DNA from: Apodemus sylvaticus
Taxonomy: Eukaryota; Chordata; Mammalia; Rodentia; Muridae
Direction of reading: 5' to 3'
DNA: 64,000 nt
NCBI RefSeq assembly: GCF_947179515.1
Contig: NC_067477.1
Span: forward strand, 120,880,062 to 120,944,061
The notes below the pieces were generated by a model that did not search any database, was not told the DNA's origin, and worked only from the letters and a program-made list of their open reading frames with translations. Shown here one piece after another: positions 23,963 through 35,999 of this stretch. Each line of letters opens with the position of its first letter. The stretch's first letter is position 1. The translations under genes and the position numbers were made by a program.

Positions 23963-24911
23963 GTGTAGACTCTTAACCAAGAGTGTAGGAATCCTAAGAA
24001 GTTCAGGCTAATGGTCTCGGCATATGTGGGACAGGTCAAAATGGGGAGAATTGGCTGGGAGGTAATTGAAGGAGTCTGGTCAGAATGGTGACACTGGGTG
24101 AAGAACACAGTGTTCTGTGAATGGGATCCTTCATTCTCACCACCGACCTTTCAAGGCACAAGCTCTGATCCCAAATCCATTGAGAAGACAGGATTTGTTT
24201 CTCTCTTTCAGGTGAGAGCCATAGGAACCATATGGAGGTAAATGAGTCAATTGAATGTGTAATGCGTATATATGCCATCAAGTTTAGGTTGGGAAAAGTG
24301 TGGAGAGATTCCATTGGAATCTAGGTAACAAAAGTGGTAGGACATCTTCCCAGGAGGCTCTTTTGTCCACAGAGGACAGGCCAGAACATTTGAACAAAGG
24401 CATTAGAGCAACGAGGCAGAAATAAAGACAAGACACCGAAGAGAGAAGCAGTGGAAGTCCGTCATGTTGATGTCTGGCACTGAGACAGGGAAGAACTCTA
24501 AGGTTTAAAGCTAATAAGGAGTATTCTTTAAAATATGATGTAAAAATTTAACACTGGGAAGGAAATCATGTGTCTCAAGTCTATCATTTTACCAATCAGA
24601 ACCTAAATTCCAGAGAACCCTTTGAGACAGCTCAAGGCCACTCAGCTCAACCTAAGTCTAGGGCTGACACCTCTTGGCTTCTAGGACAGGATTTTTCTAA
24701 CCTACTTTTAAATTGTACAGTAAAAAGAAAAATCTCCACAGTAAGGGTGGTTTTATTATAGTTGGAGATGCTGGCTATTAATATTTTTTAGCAGCCGGGA
24801 TATCCTTCGTGATGAAAGTAATGGACCAAGAAACAGGAGTCACGTGTGTTTAAGGGTATTCGCCCCATGCAGGCAAGTGTTAGGATGTGAAACTGAACCA
24901 GTAAAAGAGCT

Positions 24912-24960
24912 TGGGCCCAGAAGGCCTGGTTCAATCCCCAGTACCAAACACAGCAAGTTA
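24912..24960 (+). repeat. ID-like SINE 3' fragment
   Basis: The stretch ggcccagaaggcctggttca then atccccagtaccaaacac matches the B-box and 3' end of tRNA-derived rodent SINEs. Confidence 0.45.
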
Positions 24961-25506
24961 CCTTAAATTGTAACACGTAGAAAGTGGACTCAGGCAATCA
25001 GAATTAGCTCAAAGTTATCCTTGTCTATTCATCGAGGTCCAAGTCCAGCCTTGGATGCTTTGGAACCTGTCTCAAGGAAAAAGAAAATGGTGAAGTAGAC
25101 TTCCTTTCATGCTTTGAATTGAGCCTTTATAGGGAAACGTGTAACCTGGCCTTCTTTCTTGCTTTGATTTCTCACTTACTAATTCAGTTTAGGAATCATC
25201 TCTGCCACAACACACTCTAAAAGTAGACAGGAGTATGAGTTTTGATTATTATTATTATTATTAATTTGGGTCAGATTGTCTATAAAAACTTAAATAAAAT
25301 TATAACTTACAAATTTTAACTTCATGTTAAAACCAACTTGGCAAGTTTTAAAAATAATATGATTTTTATGTACATTTTAATCCTAAAAACTTTGTTATCT
25401 AGTTGCTGTGACTTAAGAATTTAGACATAAAAGGAAAGGAGAATGAAACAAAAGTAGCACTAGGGGCAGGTTCTGGAATTTTCCCTCATACACTGAAGTT
25501 TCTCCA

Positions 25507-25544
25507 TTTTTTGTTTGTTTGTTTGTTTGTTTGTTTGTTTGTTT
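25507..25544. repeat. (GTTT)n microsatellite
   Basis: About nine GTTT units. Confidence 0.96.
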
Positions 25545-26264
25545 AGGAATGTTGCCAAAGGATTTGGAAATTTTTTAGTCCTGATTAATGATAATAGTTT
25601 TAATTGACTTCCCTTCCATGTTTCTGATTGTTATCCTGTGCAAAATCTTGACCTCTGGTGATTGTTTCACTGTGGTGCCTGAGTATTTGAGTATACACCA
25701 GGATGGCAGAAGTCAGTCTAGTCTGAGCTGCTTTGCAGGAGAGCTAATTAGAAACACACTGCCTTGCCAATATTGAGGATTAGAAGGGATCATCTTCCGG
25801 AAGTCAGTTGTGATGCATGTCGACTTGATTTAGAGGAATGTTCCAGGTTCAGGAAAGATCTATGAAGCCCTGAACTTGACATATCAAGCTTGTTCAGCTG
25901 AATGGAAGCAGACATCTTGGCTCATTTCATCACGCGGCCTTAGGATATTTCATGTTTGAGTCTGGAAGATTCTGTTGTGTGATTTTAAGCAGTGGACAGC
26001 AGAAGATTTTAAAACTACCTCCAACACAACTAACTTTCCAAACTAACCAAAAGCCTACCACGCCGTTAAAAATATGCAAACTCCATTAAAAATATTCCCA
26101 GGGCATCACTCCTAGCTAACAGGCACTTCCAAGTTTGCATATGCTGTCTTTAAAATCTGAGTTTTTTTTTTTTTTAAATCAAGAGCCACTCTTTTTGCTA
26201 CTGACCTAAAATTGCAAAACTGAATTAAATGTTAAATAAACTCACCAACGATTGTTGGGGGGGT

Positions 26265-26265
26265 G

Positions 26266-26333
<68 letters not shown>
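26265..26333. repeat. (GA)n microsatellite
   Basis: About 69 nt of pure purine, nearly all GA units. Confidence 0.97.
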
Positions 26334-26335
<2 letters not shown>

Positions 26336-26339
26336 TTTA

Positions 26340-27645
26340 TGAAAAGTAAGGCGAATGACTTGGGAAAACTCAGTAAAAGTGAACCACTAATACAAATTAG
26401 CTGCTGATTCAGAGCTGTGAAAGACAATGTGAAGGCCTTGTAAATTATAGTCTCCAGTTTGCCGTTCAGCAGGTTTTCCAATGCAAATAGCATGTATAGC
26501 AAAACACTCATTTTTCCACTTATGAGATAGCTACCATGTACAAAGCATTTTGCTCTAAGGATGAACCCTAGTAAGTCCCTAGTCCCAGAGACTGTATCTT
26601 ATGCTCTTGGGGTCAGGATCATTTGGAGGAGATTGACATCTACTCAGAGTTACTCTGTTGACTCTGGGAATTACAGACAACTAACTCTGTGACGCTCTAG
26701 GAGCATTTGGCAAGTTCTAGCTTTGACCCGACAGTCAAAAATAAAAAAATCCTTATTGAGGATGTTGGTGTAGAGGGTTAGGTTGAAGAGACAGAGGAAA
26801 GATCCTGTCTAGCACCATATGTGTGTGACTCAGGGGAAAAGACTAGGTGTTGAGGATGACTAAGGTTAAACAGAACATGGTGAGAACAGCAGGAGACAAA
26901 ATGGGGCAGGAAGGAAGAACCTGATGAACCTGATTAGGATGAGCACTTCTGTCATGAGGCAGGGGACAGCTCTCCTCCTGTTTGGTGGTTGTAGAGAATG
27001 TGAAATAAACAAGCAATAGATGTATTTGTGGTGTTTCATACAGATGCTTGTATCTCAGGAGTGAGCCCATCAGGAACCATTTCGGAACCCCTTCACTTCG
27101 CTTTCGTCAATCTTTGTGCTTAGTTACTAAGTAGATGGGGGCTGGGGAAGAGGATGCTAAGTTTTAATGGTGGAATTGACACAGTCTAGTATCCCCTGAG
27201 AAGATCATCTCGATGAAGGATTATCTAGATCTCATTGGCAGGAGGGGGATTGTTTAGATGGTATTTATTGGTAAGGGAAGGTCTGGCCCACTGTGGGTGG
27301 TACTGTTCTCTCAACTGGGGTTCTGGACCGTGTGAAAGTAGAAAAGATTAGCTAGACAACAACCTGCATTCCTTCATTCATGTCTGGGCTTGAGTGTGGA
27401 TATTGATACCTTGACTTCCCTGCACTGAGGGACTTGACTTGGAATAAATCAAAGAAATCTCTTCTCACTTCAAGGAGCGACAGAAATGAAGCCAGGACAA
27501 TGAACAATGGGAACTAAAGCTTCTTCCGATCCAACACTCTGTGGAAATGCAGCCTGTGGTGCAGTTCTGGAAATTGCTCATGTTTTACATTTACGAACAG
27601 CCCTTCTTTTTACCAATGTCTTGGATTTCTCTTGTGAAGATATAC
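26340..27645. other. Unannotated intronic sequence
   Basis: No exon or clear mobile element recognised. Confidence 0.45.
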
Positions 27646-27649
27646 CATG

Positions 27650-27890
27650 TTATTTATTTAAGGTTTTACTATTTTATAGATGTGGGTTTTTTGCCTGCAT
27701 GTTTGTCTGTGAACTATATGTGTACAGTACACTTAGAGGCCAGAAGAGGGAGTTGGATCTCTGGGAACTGGAATTACAGATGGTTGTAAGCTGCTATATT
27801 GGGGCTGGGAATCAAACCCAGGTCCTCTGTGGTTTAATGTGTTAAGAGCAGCCTGTGCTCTTAACCACTGAGCCATCTCTCTAGCTCTAA
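27650..27890 (-). repeat. B2/B3-type SINE, antisense
   Basis: Landmarks are gaggccagaagagggagttg, gatctctgggaactggaatt, tggggctgggaatcaaaccc, aggtcctctg and ctcttaaccactgagccatc. It has the antisense B3 order and is well preserved. Confidence 0.9.
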
Positions 27891-28149
27891 AAACTGTTTA
27901 TTACTAATGGAAGTTGTAGCCAATATCTAAATAATAATAATAAAAAAGACTTCTCGGTTGATTTTTTTCAGCCCATTTTTGCTTCTGAAAAGTGTAGACA
28001 GCCTCTAGCTAGACCTTCGTCCGTACAGTATAATCAAAGCCATGGAAAGAAAGGGCAGGAGGAAATGCCTCCAGTGTGGCAGACAGTGAAGTGGGGGTCT
28101 GGGAGAGTAACAGGCCGTGCAGGGTAGGGAGAGAGAGAGAGAGAGCTGC

Positions 28150-28890
28150 AGACAGCCATGCAGAGTTTTGTTTATAGTAGTGGTTCCCAAACATTGTCCA
28201 CCCAGAATTTATTCCTTTTGGCTTCCAGAGTGAATTTTATAGACCCCATTTCGTTTTACGACCCAGTGTGTTTCTCCTTTCATGTCCCTTGGGGAATGTT
28301 GCTCAGCCCTTGTGTTCGTCTGAGTAGGTCTCAGGGATTTTTTTAATCCTGCATTTTTTTCCTCTGATCGCCCATTCCTGACTTCACCTGGAGCTGCCAA
28401 GTTTTCCCTTCTTTACTCTGTTATGTCTCCATCTGTCCTTGGAAGCTTTCTATGCAATGCAACCGCTTATCTTTAAAACATGAGAAAGGAAGTTTTATTG
28501 AATAACCAGTATCAAGAGTTAGAGGAAAGTTTGCAGCAAAGCTAATTACAATCCATATTTATATACAGGATAAGGCTTTCAGATGGAATAAGTTAAATAA
28601 ATTAAAAAAGAAAGATTAAAAAATTAGTATAAGGATGAAAAAGATGACATCTCAGGTACTTAGAGGAGTGATAGGTTTTTAGGGATTGAAACAATAAGAT
28701 GTAGACAAAACTATATATAAAGTTATATGTGTAAAAAGAGCAAATAAAGTAAAATTGTGTGCCCAAGTAAACCAAAATGAACAGGAACTAGACTGACAAG
28801 AATATTTTCATTAATAGAACAAATAAAATCTTAAATACTTTTATCCATGCAAACTATCATGAAAGTAATCTCAGAGAAAACAAAGATTTC
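28150..28890. other. Unannotated intronic sequence, AT-rich in its second half
   Basis: No exon or mobile element recognised. A short (GA)n lies just upstream at 28128-28144. Confidence 0.4.
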
Positions 28891-28896
28891 CAAGCA

Positions 28897-29018
28897 GGCT
28901 GTGGGCGGTGTGCCCTCCTGAGGGCTACACCTATGGTCCTAGTACTCAGGAGGCAGAGGCAGGAGGGTGGAGAGTTCAAAACCAGTCCTGGCCATGTAGT
29001 GAGACATGTCTCAGCATT
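28897..29018 (+). repeat. B1 SINE
   Basis: Landmarks are ggctgtgggcggtgtgccct, tcctagtactcaggaggcag, aggcaggagggtggagagtt and gtagtgagacatgtctca. It is diverged and lacks a clear A tail. Confidence 0.75.
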
Positions 29019-29019
29019 T

Positions 29020-30655
29020 CTCATTCTCTAAGCTAAATGTGAATTCTGTGTGTAAATACACTGCTTGTTGATGCTGTCGGCACCTCATTATGGAATTCAC
29101 CAACCAGTTCCCCAACAAGTAAATAGCCCTACACTAGATTCCAGAACGGCTGGTAGGTGGAACTGCAGGCTGTGTGTTACATGGTTCAGCTAGCTGTGGG
29201 TTCCATATATTTGTTCCCTGCCAGTATGCTGCCTTGGCTTCCCCATGTCCTGCATTTCCATTGCACTTTCTATAAGAACCATGAAGTCAATGATACTGTC
29301 TAATCTTGGCGGATTGCCTGGTGGGCTGAGTTTTACATAGTTTCAGTAGGTATAAATCCATTCAAGCCATGTGACAGCTATATGAGCTACATGTGACTAT
29401 TAGTTCTTTACAGATGAATACATGGGACAGACAAGTGTTAAATAACATGCTTAATGTCCAGACATTCTTAAGGATTCAGCCTCTGGGAAGAGGACTGGTG
29501 CAAGGCGCATGTCTGTACTGTGTCCTCCCCAGTAGTGAGTCAGTTACATGACACCAGCAGAATCCATTGTGTTTGCTTGTTCATTGTGTCTCCTAGCCTG
29601 TCACCTAGAGTATACTAAGAATCTAGCAAACATTATTTGAGTGCATGAAGTTATAATTATTAAGAGTAACATAATACTCTTGAGAATGTTCCCTGAAACT
29701 TTCTCTGTAATAGTTAAAAAGAAAATGCATGTATACTAAACAAGTAATAGAGGAACAGTTATATAATCTATACTTTCTCTACTTGGACTATTATATAGCT
29801 ACTAAAACACGGATTCTTAAGAATATGTAGAAATATGTAACAATAAACAGTATAAGGAGTATGTATTGCCCTGATGCAAACACACACTGTGTGTATTATA
29901 ACCCTCACTTGGGCATCTCTCTAGTGATGCCAGCTTGTAAGTTACGGATGCTATGGTGAAATCTGTCCAAACAAATTATGCCTTAGTCCTTACTTATCTC
30001 CATCCCCTCTACACACCTGAGAGTTACTCTGGGGTCTCTTAATGGCTGTTCCTCATCTTCTACTTTTTGCTGATGAACCATAGTCACACATGCACCCACC
30101 CAGATCTTCTGGTGAGACACTCCCAGGTCCAGTGTTTCCCCCAAAGAAGTTCTTCCCTAGAACACTACATGTGTCACTCCCAGGTCTCTTACACCCCACA
30201 AAGTGCTGGGGTGAGTACTTGGTGAGTGTTGCTCCTTCCCTTCCTCACCCCTGGCTGGCTCTTTGGGGCCCTAGAGCAGCCCGGCTCCCTAGAATATCTC
30301 AAAGATGGCAGACAGTACGTGCCAGAGGGCTGAGAGCTTTGTCTATTTCTGTCTGCTGACTTTGCCAAGTGTTAGAACCGTGTTTGACTCATGGTAGACA
30401 GACAATAAACATTCATTAAGTGAAAAACCTTGTGGGGCTTCTAGCCTTCCCGTCTCACTTCAGCAGAACTCAAGGGGATGCCAAGGGCCCGATAACACAC
30501 AAAGGTGCCTTCTGTAGCCATGGCAATGCTGCCTGTCTACTCCGCAGCAAGTGGTTCATTCCTTGCTGCGTTGTTCTTGATTTGTACCACTGTACTTCCC
30601 TGGAAGCCAGGCACTAGAAGGGCTTAGTCGGAAAACTGTTTCGTCTTCCTAGTGT
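29020..30655. other. Unannotated intronic sequence
   Basis: No exon or clear mobile element recognised. The 89-codon frame at 30090-30359 has no known domain. Confidence 0.45.
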
Positions 30656-30659
30656 GTGT

Positions 30660-30950
30660 AGATACCTCAGTGCATTTTCTGGTGCTGTAGCTGAATATCA
30701 TAATTGGGGTAGTTTAAAAAGAAAATAGATGTGTTTAGTTCTTGGTTTTAGAAGGCTAAGAGCGTGACATTGCTTCTGGTTGGCTTTCTTTCTTGTGGGG
30801 ACCTGCAGTGGTCCTGAGGCAGCACAGAGCTTGCTAACTTAGAATGCTCTTTCTCTTTTTATAAAGTCACTAAAATAGTATCACATCCTCCTGACTTCCT
30901 CTAATCTTAGTTGTCTGCCATTGTATGACAGACTTTTCCTAGGAATAAAA
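30660..30950. repeat. Possible LTR-like interspersed repeat
   Basis: The stretch has a weak resemblance to mammalian LTR-like repeats (tctggtgctgtagctgaata, tcataattggggtagttt, then a lysine/arginine-poor AT run). It is old, and the family is not fixed. A CA microsatellite follows. Confidence 0.4.

Positions 30951-30951
<1 letters not shown>

Positions 30952-30982
<31 letters not shown>
30952..30982. repeat. (CA)n microsatellite
   Basis: About 15 CA units. Confidence 0.96.
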
Positions 30983-30985
<3 letters not shown>

Positions 30986-31131
30986 CACACCTATGCACCC
31001 TCAAAAGGCCACGATGGACCAAAACAGCGATGGCACCAAAGTCCAGCCTGGTGACCAATGAGTTTTCATCTCAGATCACTGACATGATGAGTATTAGGGG
31101 TTACTTATAGGAGCAAGGGTGACTCAAGAAA

Positions 31132-31796
31132 GTAGCTGCATCACTACAGACCCCAGCTGGTGACAACTCATCTAAGTTGCCCAAAGTATTCATTTAAACA
31201 TATATGAGTTTATGTGCCATGGAGTATGTAGCTGCATCACTACAGACCCCAGCTGGTGACAACTAATCTAAGATTCCCAAAGTATTCATTTAAATGTATA
31301 AGAAAAGGAGCTGGAGCTACTGTTTGGTTCAGCTTTGACATTGTCTGCACAGTTCAGCAGCAGCTCAGCCGCCCAGGAATCTTGTCTATGCAGCTCCACT
31401 GGTTAGAATTGCTTCCCCTAGTAACTGTTAACTCCTATGAAGTGGAGAAGAATTCTGAGATGTATCCAGCGACATTTTGTTTGCCAGCCTGATTGGTAAG
31501 AGCCTCACCCTTCTCCCCTGAGGGAGCCTTTTACCCTGTAGGAACAGCCCAACAAGTCTCAAGGACTCATCTCCAAACACCTCTAGCATCACTTGGGAGA
31601 TTAAATTTTGGTATGAGTTTTGGAGAGAATAAAGCTCCAGAGATAGCAGCCGGTGAAGAGAGAACTATTAATAGAGGCACAGATACATACAAGACGCATT
31701 TTTTTCACCTAGCATCCCAAGGGAGTCTTCATAAGAACGCTAATCAGTATTTGCTAATCAATATATTTGCTTAATTCCTATGTGCCATGGAGTATG
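31132..31796. repeat. Local tandem duplication, first copy internally deleted
   Basis: Positions 31132-31198 and 31228-31294 match at 64 of 67 bases at a constant offset of 96. The 18-mer tatgtgccatggagtatg ends the first copy (31211-31228) and recurs at 31779-31796. The first copy therefore keeps both ends of a unit of about 569 bp and lacks its middle. Confidence 0.85.
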
Positions 31797-31799
31797 GAG

Positions 31800-33415
31800 G
31801 AACGTGGTTGGAAGTATAGTGACATCTTCTCTACACATTCAAGAGACAATGGGGGAAATGGGGACCACATAATCAGAGTAGGGGTCAGTTTGATAAACGA
31901 TTTACAGAAATAATATTAGACACCTCACCCAGAGCTGCAGCTGCCTCCAGGGTCTTTTCTGATTTAACATCCTTGTCTCTTCTCTGATGTATGTTTTTGT
32001 TTCTGTGACTATATGTATCCCCAAATTTAACATCTATAGGAATTTGCCTTGACTGACTATGATATCAAAAGGTTTTATTGCAATATTGTGCCATTAAGTT
32101 AGATATGCTTGTTGAGATTTTTTTTTTTACTCTGAAAGTATTTAAAAATTCAAAATCTAGGTTTATCTCAATTCCTTTCCTGAGACTCAGGAATGAATAA
32201 ATCTCAAGTAGATACTAATAATGAGCTTAGTGGAAATATGAGCTTTTTATTTGGAAAGATCTGCAAACTTTGTTTGGAGATCACAGAGGCAAACAAATTT
32301 TAAAAGGGTTGAAGCGTCTCCTTAATATTACTGTATATAGCCTTTGCCTGAGTGGTAATACTGGATTTCTGAGAAAGCTGTTTGAAATATATTACAGAAA
32401 ATGCCAGGCTGCTGTGGCTGGAGTGGCAATGCACCCCTTTGGATAGCTGCAGTGATGCCCTGCTGAGTTGGCCTGCACAGCCAAGGGCTGCGATTGCCTT
32501 TACGAAATCTCTTGCTCATTAGGGAGCAGATTGTCATTTTTTCAGCTTGACACACCCATGTTGTTCCCCTGAGTAGTGAAACTTGGGCTCCAGTCAGCAT
32601 CCACCACCTAACCACCACTTAGATGATATCTAGCCCCTTTGCACAGGAATGGCGGTTAGAAGGATATACAGTGTCCCCATGTCAGATTTTAAAATTTAAA
32701 CACAGTTAGCCACATTTGAAGAGACGGAGATATTTGTGTCTTGCTTCATTTACTGATCTGGTTGGAGTTCTGAGAACAAAAATCTCAAGAATAAAGATGA
32801 ATGTCATGTCATACCAACTGGCATCTCGTTATGTAGATGGAGACATGACAATCAGAGCATTTGTCTTAGTCTGTAAAGATTGTTGACAACGGATGTCCCT
32901 CGCTTGGGGTATCTGGGATCTGCCGTGTTTACCATCTTGTACAGTTTGCCAGTATGACTACAGATGAGGATTTTAAAAAAGGGTGGGGGCAAGATTTGGG
33001 AAGTAGTAGGTGCCTCTGTAGCACTATCTGCAATGAAGACGGTCAAGCAGAATTGGGCTTGGATCCATCCACAGAGTTCCTCTGGGCATGCAAAGTATAA
33101 ACCCAGATAAAGTGAGAGAGCTCACCGTGGTGGCGAGGTGGATGATCAATGAAGAGGTAGTCATAAACAAAGCTGAGATGATGGATGGTCTCTACCCAAT
33201 CTGGAAGCTTTGGCGTGTGTGATGGCACTTCCTGTCTCCCAGCTATGAACAGAGCACAGCACAGAAGCCTTGCCTAATACCCACTGGCATTAAAAATGGG
33301 CAGTATTAATAGAATTTTTGTTTGTATTCATTGATATTTTGTCCTTGTTAAAGTCCAGATTTACCTTACCATGGGTGCAGTCTCCTCTCCATCTGGGTAT
33401 CTGATTGGTGGAGAG
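31800..33415. other. Unannotated intronic sequence
   Basis: No exon or clear mobile element recognised. Confidence 0.45.
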
Positions 33416-33418
33416 GAA

Positions 33419-33503
33419 GAGGGGTGCTGTGGGTGGGATGCTGTGGGAGGCATGCTGTGGGTGGGGTGCCATGGGAGGGGTGCTGTGGGTCGGGGTGCTG
33501 TAA
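33419..33503. repeat. G-rich minisatellite
   Basis: About five imperfect units of 16-18 bp are built on ggggtgctgtgggtggg. The + strand carries many GGG or GGGG runs separated by loops of one to seven bases, so it is G-quadruplex-prone. Confidence 0.88.
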
Positions 33504-33954
33504 ATGAGTCCATAGAAGAACCTTCTGCTACTGATCTCTTCCTCCCACTGTTATCAAGCCTCCAGCATTTTTTACTTGATGTAAAAAAGTTACCTCTCTG
33601 CCTAAAGTTTTAAACCAACTGACTGTTATAAATATTTGTGAATTTCCTTAGACTTTGTAAAATACAAACAATTTTTTTTAAACTCTAAACAATGAAATCA
33701 TGTCTGTATTTTCACCTCTAGTGTCTAATAAATGCTTGTGCCCTTTACAAAAGGAAAGTTCATGTGGTCTGGGTTTAACGTCCGTTGGCATGTTTTCCTT
33801 TGTCCGAAAGTCGCTTTGGAACTGTCTTCTCCCTTTATCATGTCCGATAGAATATATTAACATCCTATTTCACGTAATGAAAATGTCCCCCTGCCTTTGG
33901 AATGGTTATATGGTCAATGATCTTTAAATTTCCAGAAATTTAACTTGACTCTGC

Positions 33955-34012
33955 TGCCCAAAGTATTCATTTAAAGGTATAAGAAAAGGAGCTGGAGCTA
34001 CTGCTTGGTTCA
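33955..34012. repeat. Third copy of the local duplication, abutting L1
   Basis: It matches 31274-31331 almost base for base (cccaaagtattcatttaaa, then gtataagaaaaggagctgga, gctactg and ttggttca). Antisense L1 sequence starts immediately to its right. Confidence 0.85.
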
Positions 34013-34014
34013 TA

Positions 34015-34248
34015 GAGTTTGTTCCTCCTATGGGGCTGCAAACCCCTTCAGCTCCTTGGGTCCTTTCTCTAGCTCCTCCATTGGGGACCCTGTGCTCAGT
34101 CCATTGGTTGGCTGTGAGCATCCACCTCTGTATTTGCAAGGCACTGACAGAGTCTCTCAGGAGACAGCTATATCAGGCTCCTGTCAGCAAGCACTTCTTG
34201 GCGTCCACAATAGTGTCTGGCTTTGGTAATTGTACATGGGATGGATCA
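34015..34248 (-). mobile_element. Rodent L1 3'-region fragment, antisense
   Basis: Landmarks are ttcctcctatggggctgcaa, accccttcagctccttgggt, cctttctctagctcctcc, gctcctgtcagcaagcactt and ccacaatagtgtctgg. Both L1 ends are missing, so this is an internal piece rather than a canonical insertion. Confidence 0.85.
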
Positions 34249-34315
34249 TTCATCAAAAATGTTAACATTGTATGGGCTGTTGGTCTAAAAGGTGTATGTC
34301 TATAACTTATTTTAA

Positions 34316-34400
34316 AATGACAGTGGTTGGAGTATTCACCTAGTATTTACAAGGTCCTGGGCTTGGTCTTTGGCATTACCAATGGAAATAAATAAAGGCT
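34316..34400 (+). repeat. ID-like SINE relic
   Basis: The motifs agtggttggagtattcacct, acaaggtcctgggcttggtc and an A-rich end (ggaaataaataaag) fit a diverged ID-type element. Confidence 0.5.
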
Positions 34401-34439
34401 CTATGATTTAAAAAAAAAAGGTGGGGGAGGGAGAGAAGG

Positions 34440-34753
34440 AGCTGGGGAGATGGCACAGTCAGAAAAGTACTTGTCATGTAAGCCCAAGAGCTTAAGATTA
34501 ACCCCCAAACCTTGTAAATGAGTGCAGTGAGGGCATCCCCTTGTAACTCCAGCATTGAAGAGATAGAGATGGGCTGTTGTCCATGTCTTATCAACCAGCC
34601 AGATTAGCCTACTTGACAAGTGGGTTCCAGGCCAGTGATTATAAAAAATATAATAAAAAGTAAAATAAAATAAATTGAATGGTACCCAAGGAATAACGAC
34701 TCCTAAGGATGTCCTCTGGCCACTATATATGAATGGGCCTGCACACACCCATG

Positions 34754-34755
<2 letters not shown>
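34440..34755 (+). repeat. B4-type SINE
   Basis: It starts gctggggagatggcacagtc and has cttgtaactccagcattgaa, gccagattagcctacttgac, an A-rich central linker, gatgtcctctggccactata and cctgcacacacccatg. A CA tract is at the 3' end. The order fits B4. Confidence 0.72.

Positions 34756-34794
<39 letters not shown>
34756..34794. repeat. (CA)n microsatellite at the end of the B4
   Basis: About 19 CA units. Confidence 0.97.
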
Positions 34795-34796
<2 letters not shown>

Positions 34797-35177
34797 AATT
34801 AAATATAATGAGGCTCAGGGACTCAAGGCCAAATCCCCGGTATGTAGAGGATGTGGAGAGCAGGACTCCCCAGCCTCCCTAGCTTACTTAATCTTGTTCC
34901 ATGGTTTTCCTTGGTTTGGTCTCCTATGGCTTTTTTCCCTTTGGTGCTGTTTTAATTTATAATTTACTTTTCTTCTGCTTATATAGTTTGCCTCACAGCC
35001 TTGTGGACAGCAATGGAAGCCCTTGTCTCTCTTTTCAGCAGACTTTGTCTGGCATTCCTCGCCTTCTGCTTCCTTCCAGGCTCGGGGCTTTTCTAAGATC
35101 TCCCACCGAAAGACTTTAGCTCATATCATTGCCCTGTAAACACTCCGTGAGGGACTTTTCATAATCCTGGATTCTTT

Positions 35178-35430
35178 TCCTTTTATTTTTTATTAGATAT
35201 TTTCATCATTTACATTTCAAATGTTATCCCCTTTCCTCGTTTCCCCTCTGAAACCCCCTTATCCCATCCCCCACCCACTCCTGCTTCCCTGGACTGACAT
35301 TCCCCGACAGTGGAGTATCGAGCCTTCAGAGGACCCATGGCCTCTCCTCTCGCTGATGTCCAACAAGGCCATCCTCTGCTGCATATTCGGCTGCAGTCAC
35401 GGGTCCCTCCGTGTGGACTCTTTGCTTTAG
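35178..35430 (-). mobile_element. Rodent L1 3' UTR, antisense, 5'-truncated
   Basis: The T-rich left end gives way to tcatcatttacatttcaaat, gttatcccctttcctcgttt, cccctctgaaa, gagccttcagaggacccatg, aggccatcctctgctgcata and gtgtggactctttg. The left T-rich stretch is the expected antisense tail. Confidence 0.88.
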
Positions 35431-35786
35431 CTTCCTTTCACCTCCTTGGGCAGCCTAGGCCAGATCACCCTATCTCCTATCCTCTTTACATGGAGTTTTT
35501 TAGTCAGTAAAATCGGGCAGATAATTAAGAGCTCTCAGTAGGCAATTTTCAAGCAAACTGTGACTCTATTCCAGCAGGAGAAGCCAGTCACACACCACTG
35601 TCCTTGGTCATGTGTAAGGAGGGAGCTTCCTCGGTTCTTCTGCTCTGAATTCAGATGAAGGCAACTGTCAAGGCATCCCTTTGACTCTCGGCTTCATTAG
35701 TTCTTCTTTGGACTGTGAAGCATACTCACTTAAAAGAAAGGCACATTGGTATCTTGTTTAGTTTCTTAGGATCTGTAGGTAGCCCC

Positions 35787-35805
35787 AAAAAAAGAAAAGA
35801 AAAGG

Positions 35806-35889
<84 letters not shown>
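35787..35889. repeat. Purine tract with (GA)n core
   Basis: A stretch of 103 nt of pure purine; from about 35810 it is nearly uninterrupted GA. Confidence 0.97.
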
Positions 35890-35892
<3 letters not shown>

Positions 35893-35999
35893 GAGATGAG
35901 AGATTGTGGGTGTTTGTATGTGTGTCTTCATAGTGTTGGGTAGGTAACCCAGGGCTCTGTCAATGTTACCCAAGCCTTCTCCAAGGAGCCACATCCCTA

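Larger units (their letters stand above)
23970..26260. other. Unannotated intronic sequence
   Basis: No exon recognised. A short ID-like piece is visible near 24915-24955 (aaggcctggttcaatcccca). A short (ATT)n occurs at about 25246-25264 and a (GTTT)n at 25507-25544. Confidence 0.45.

Noticed and set aside
25124..25133. Perfect CArG box (cctttatagg)
   Set aside because: About four such matches are expected by chance in 64 kb, and no clustering of SRF sites was seen.
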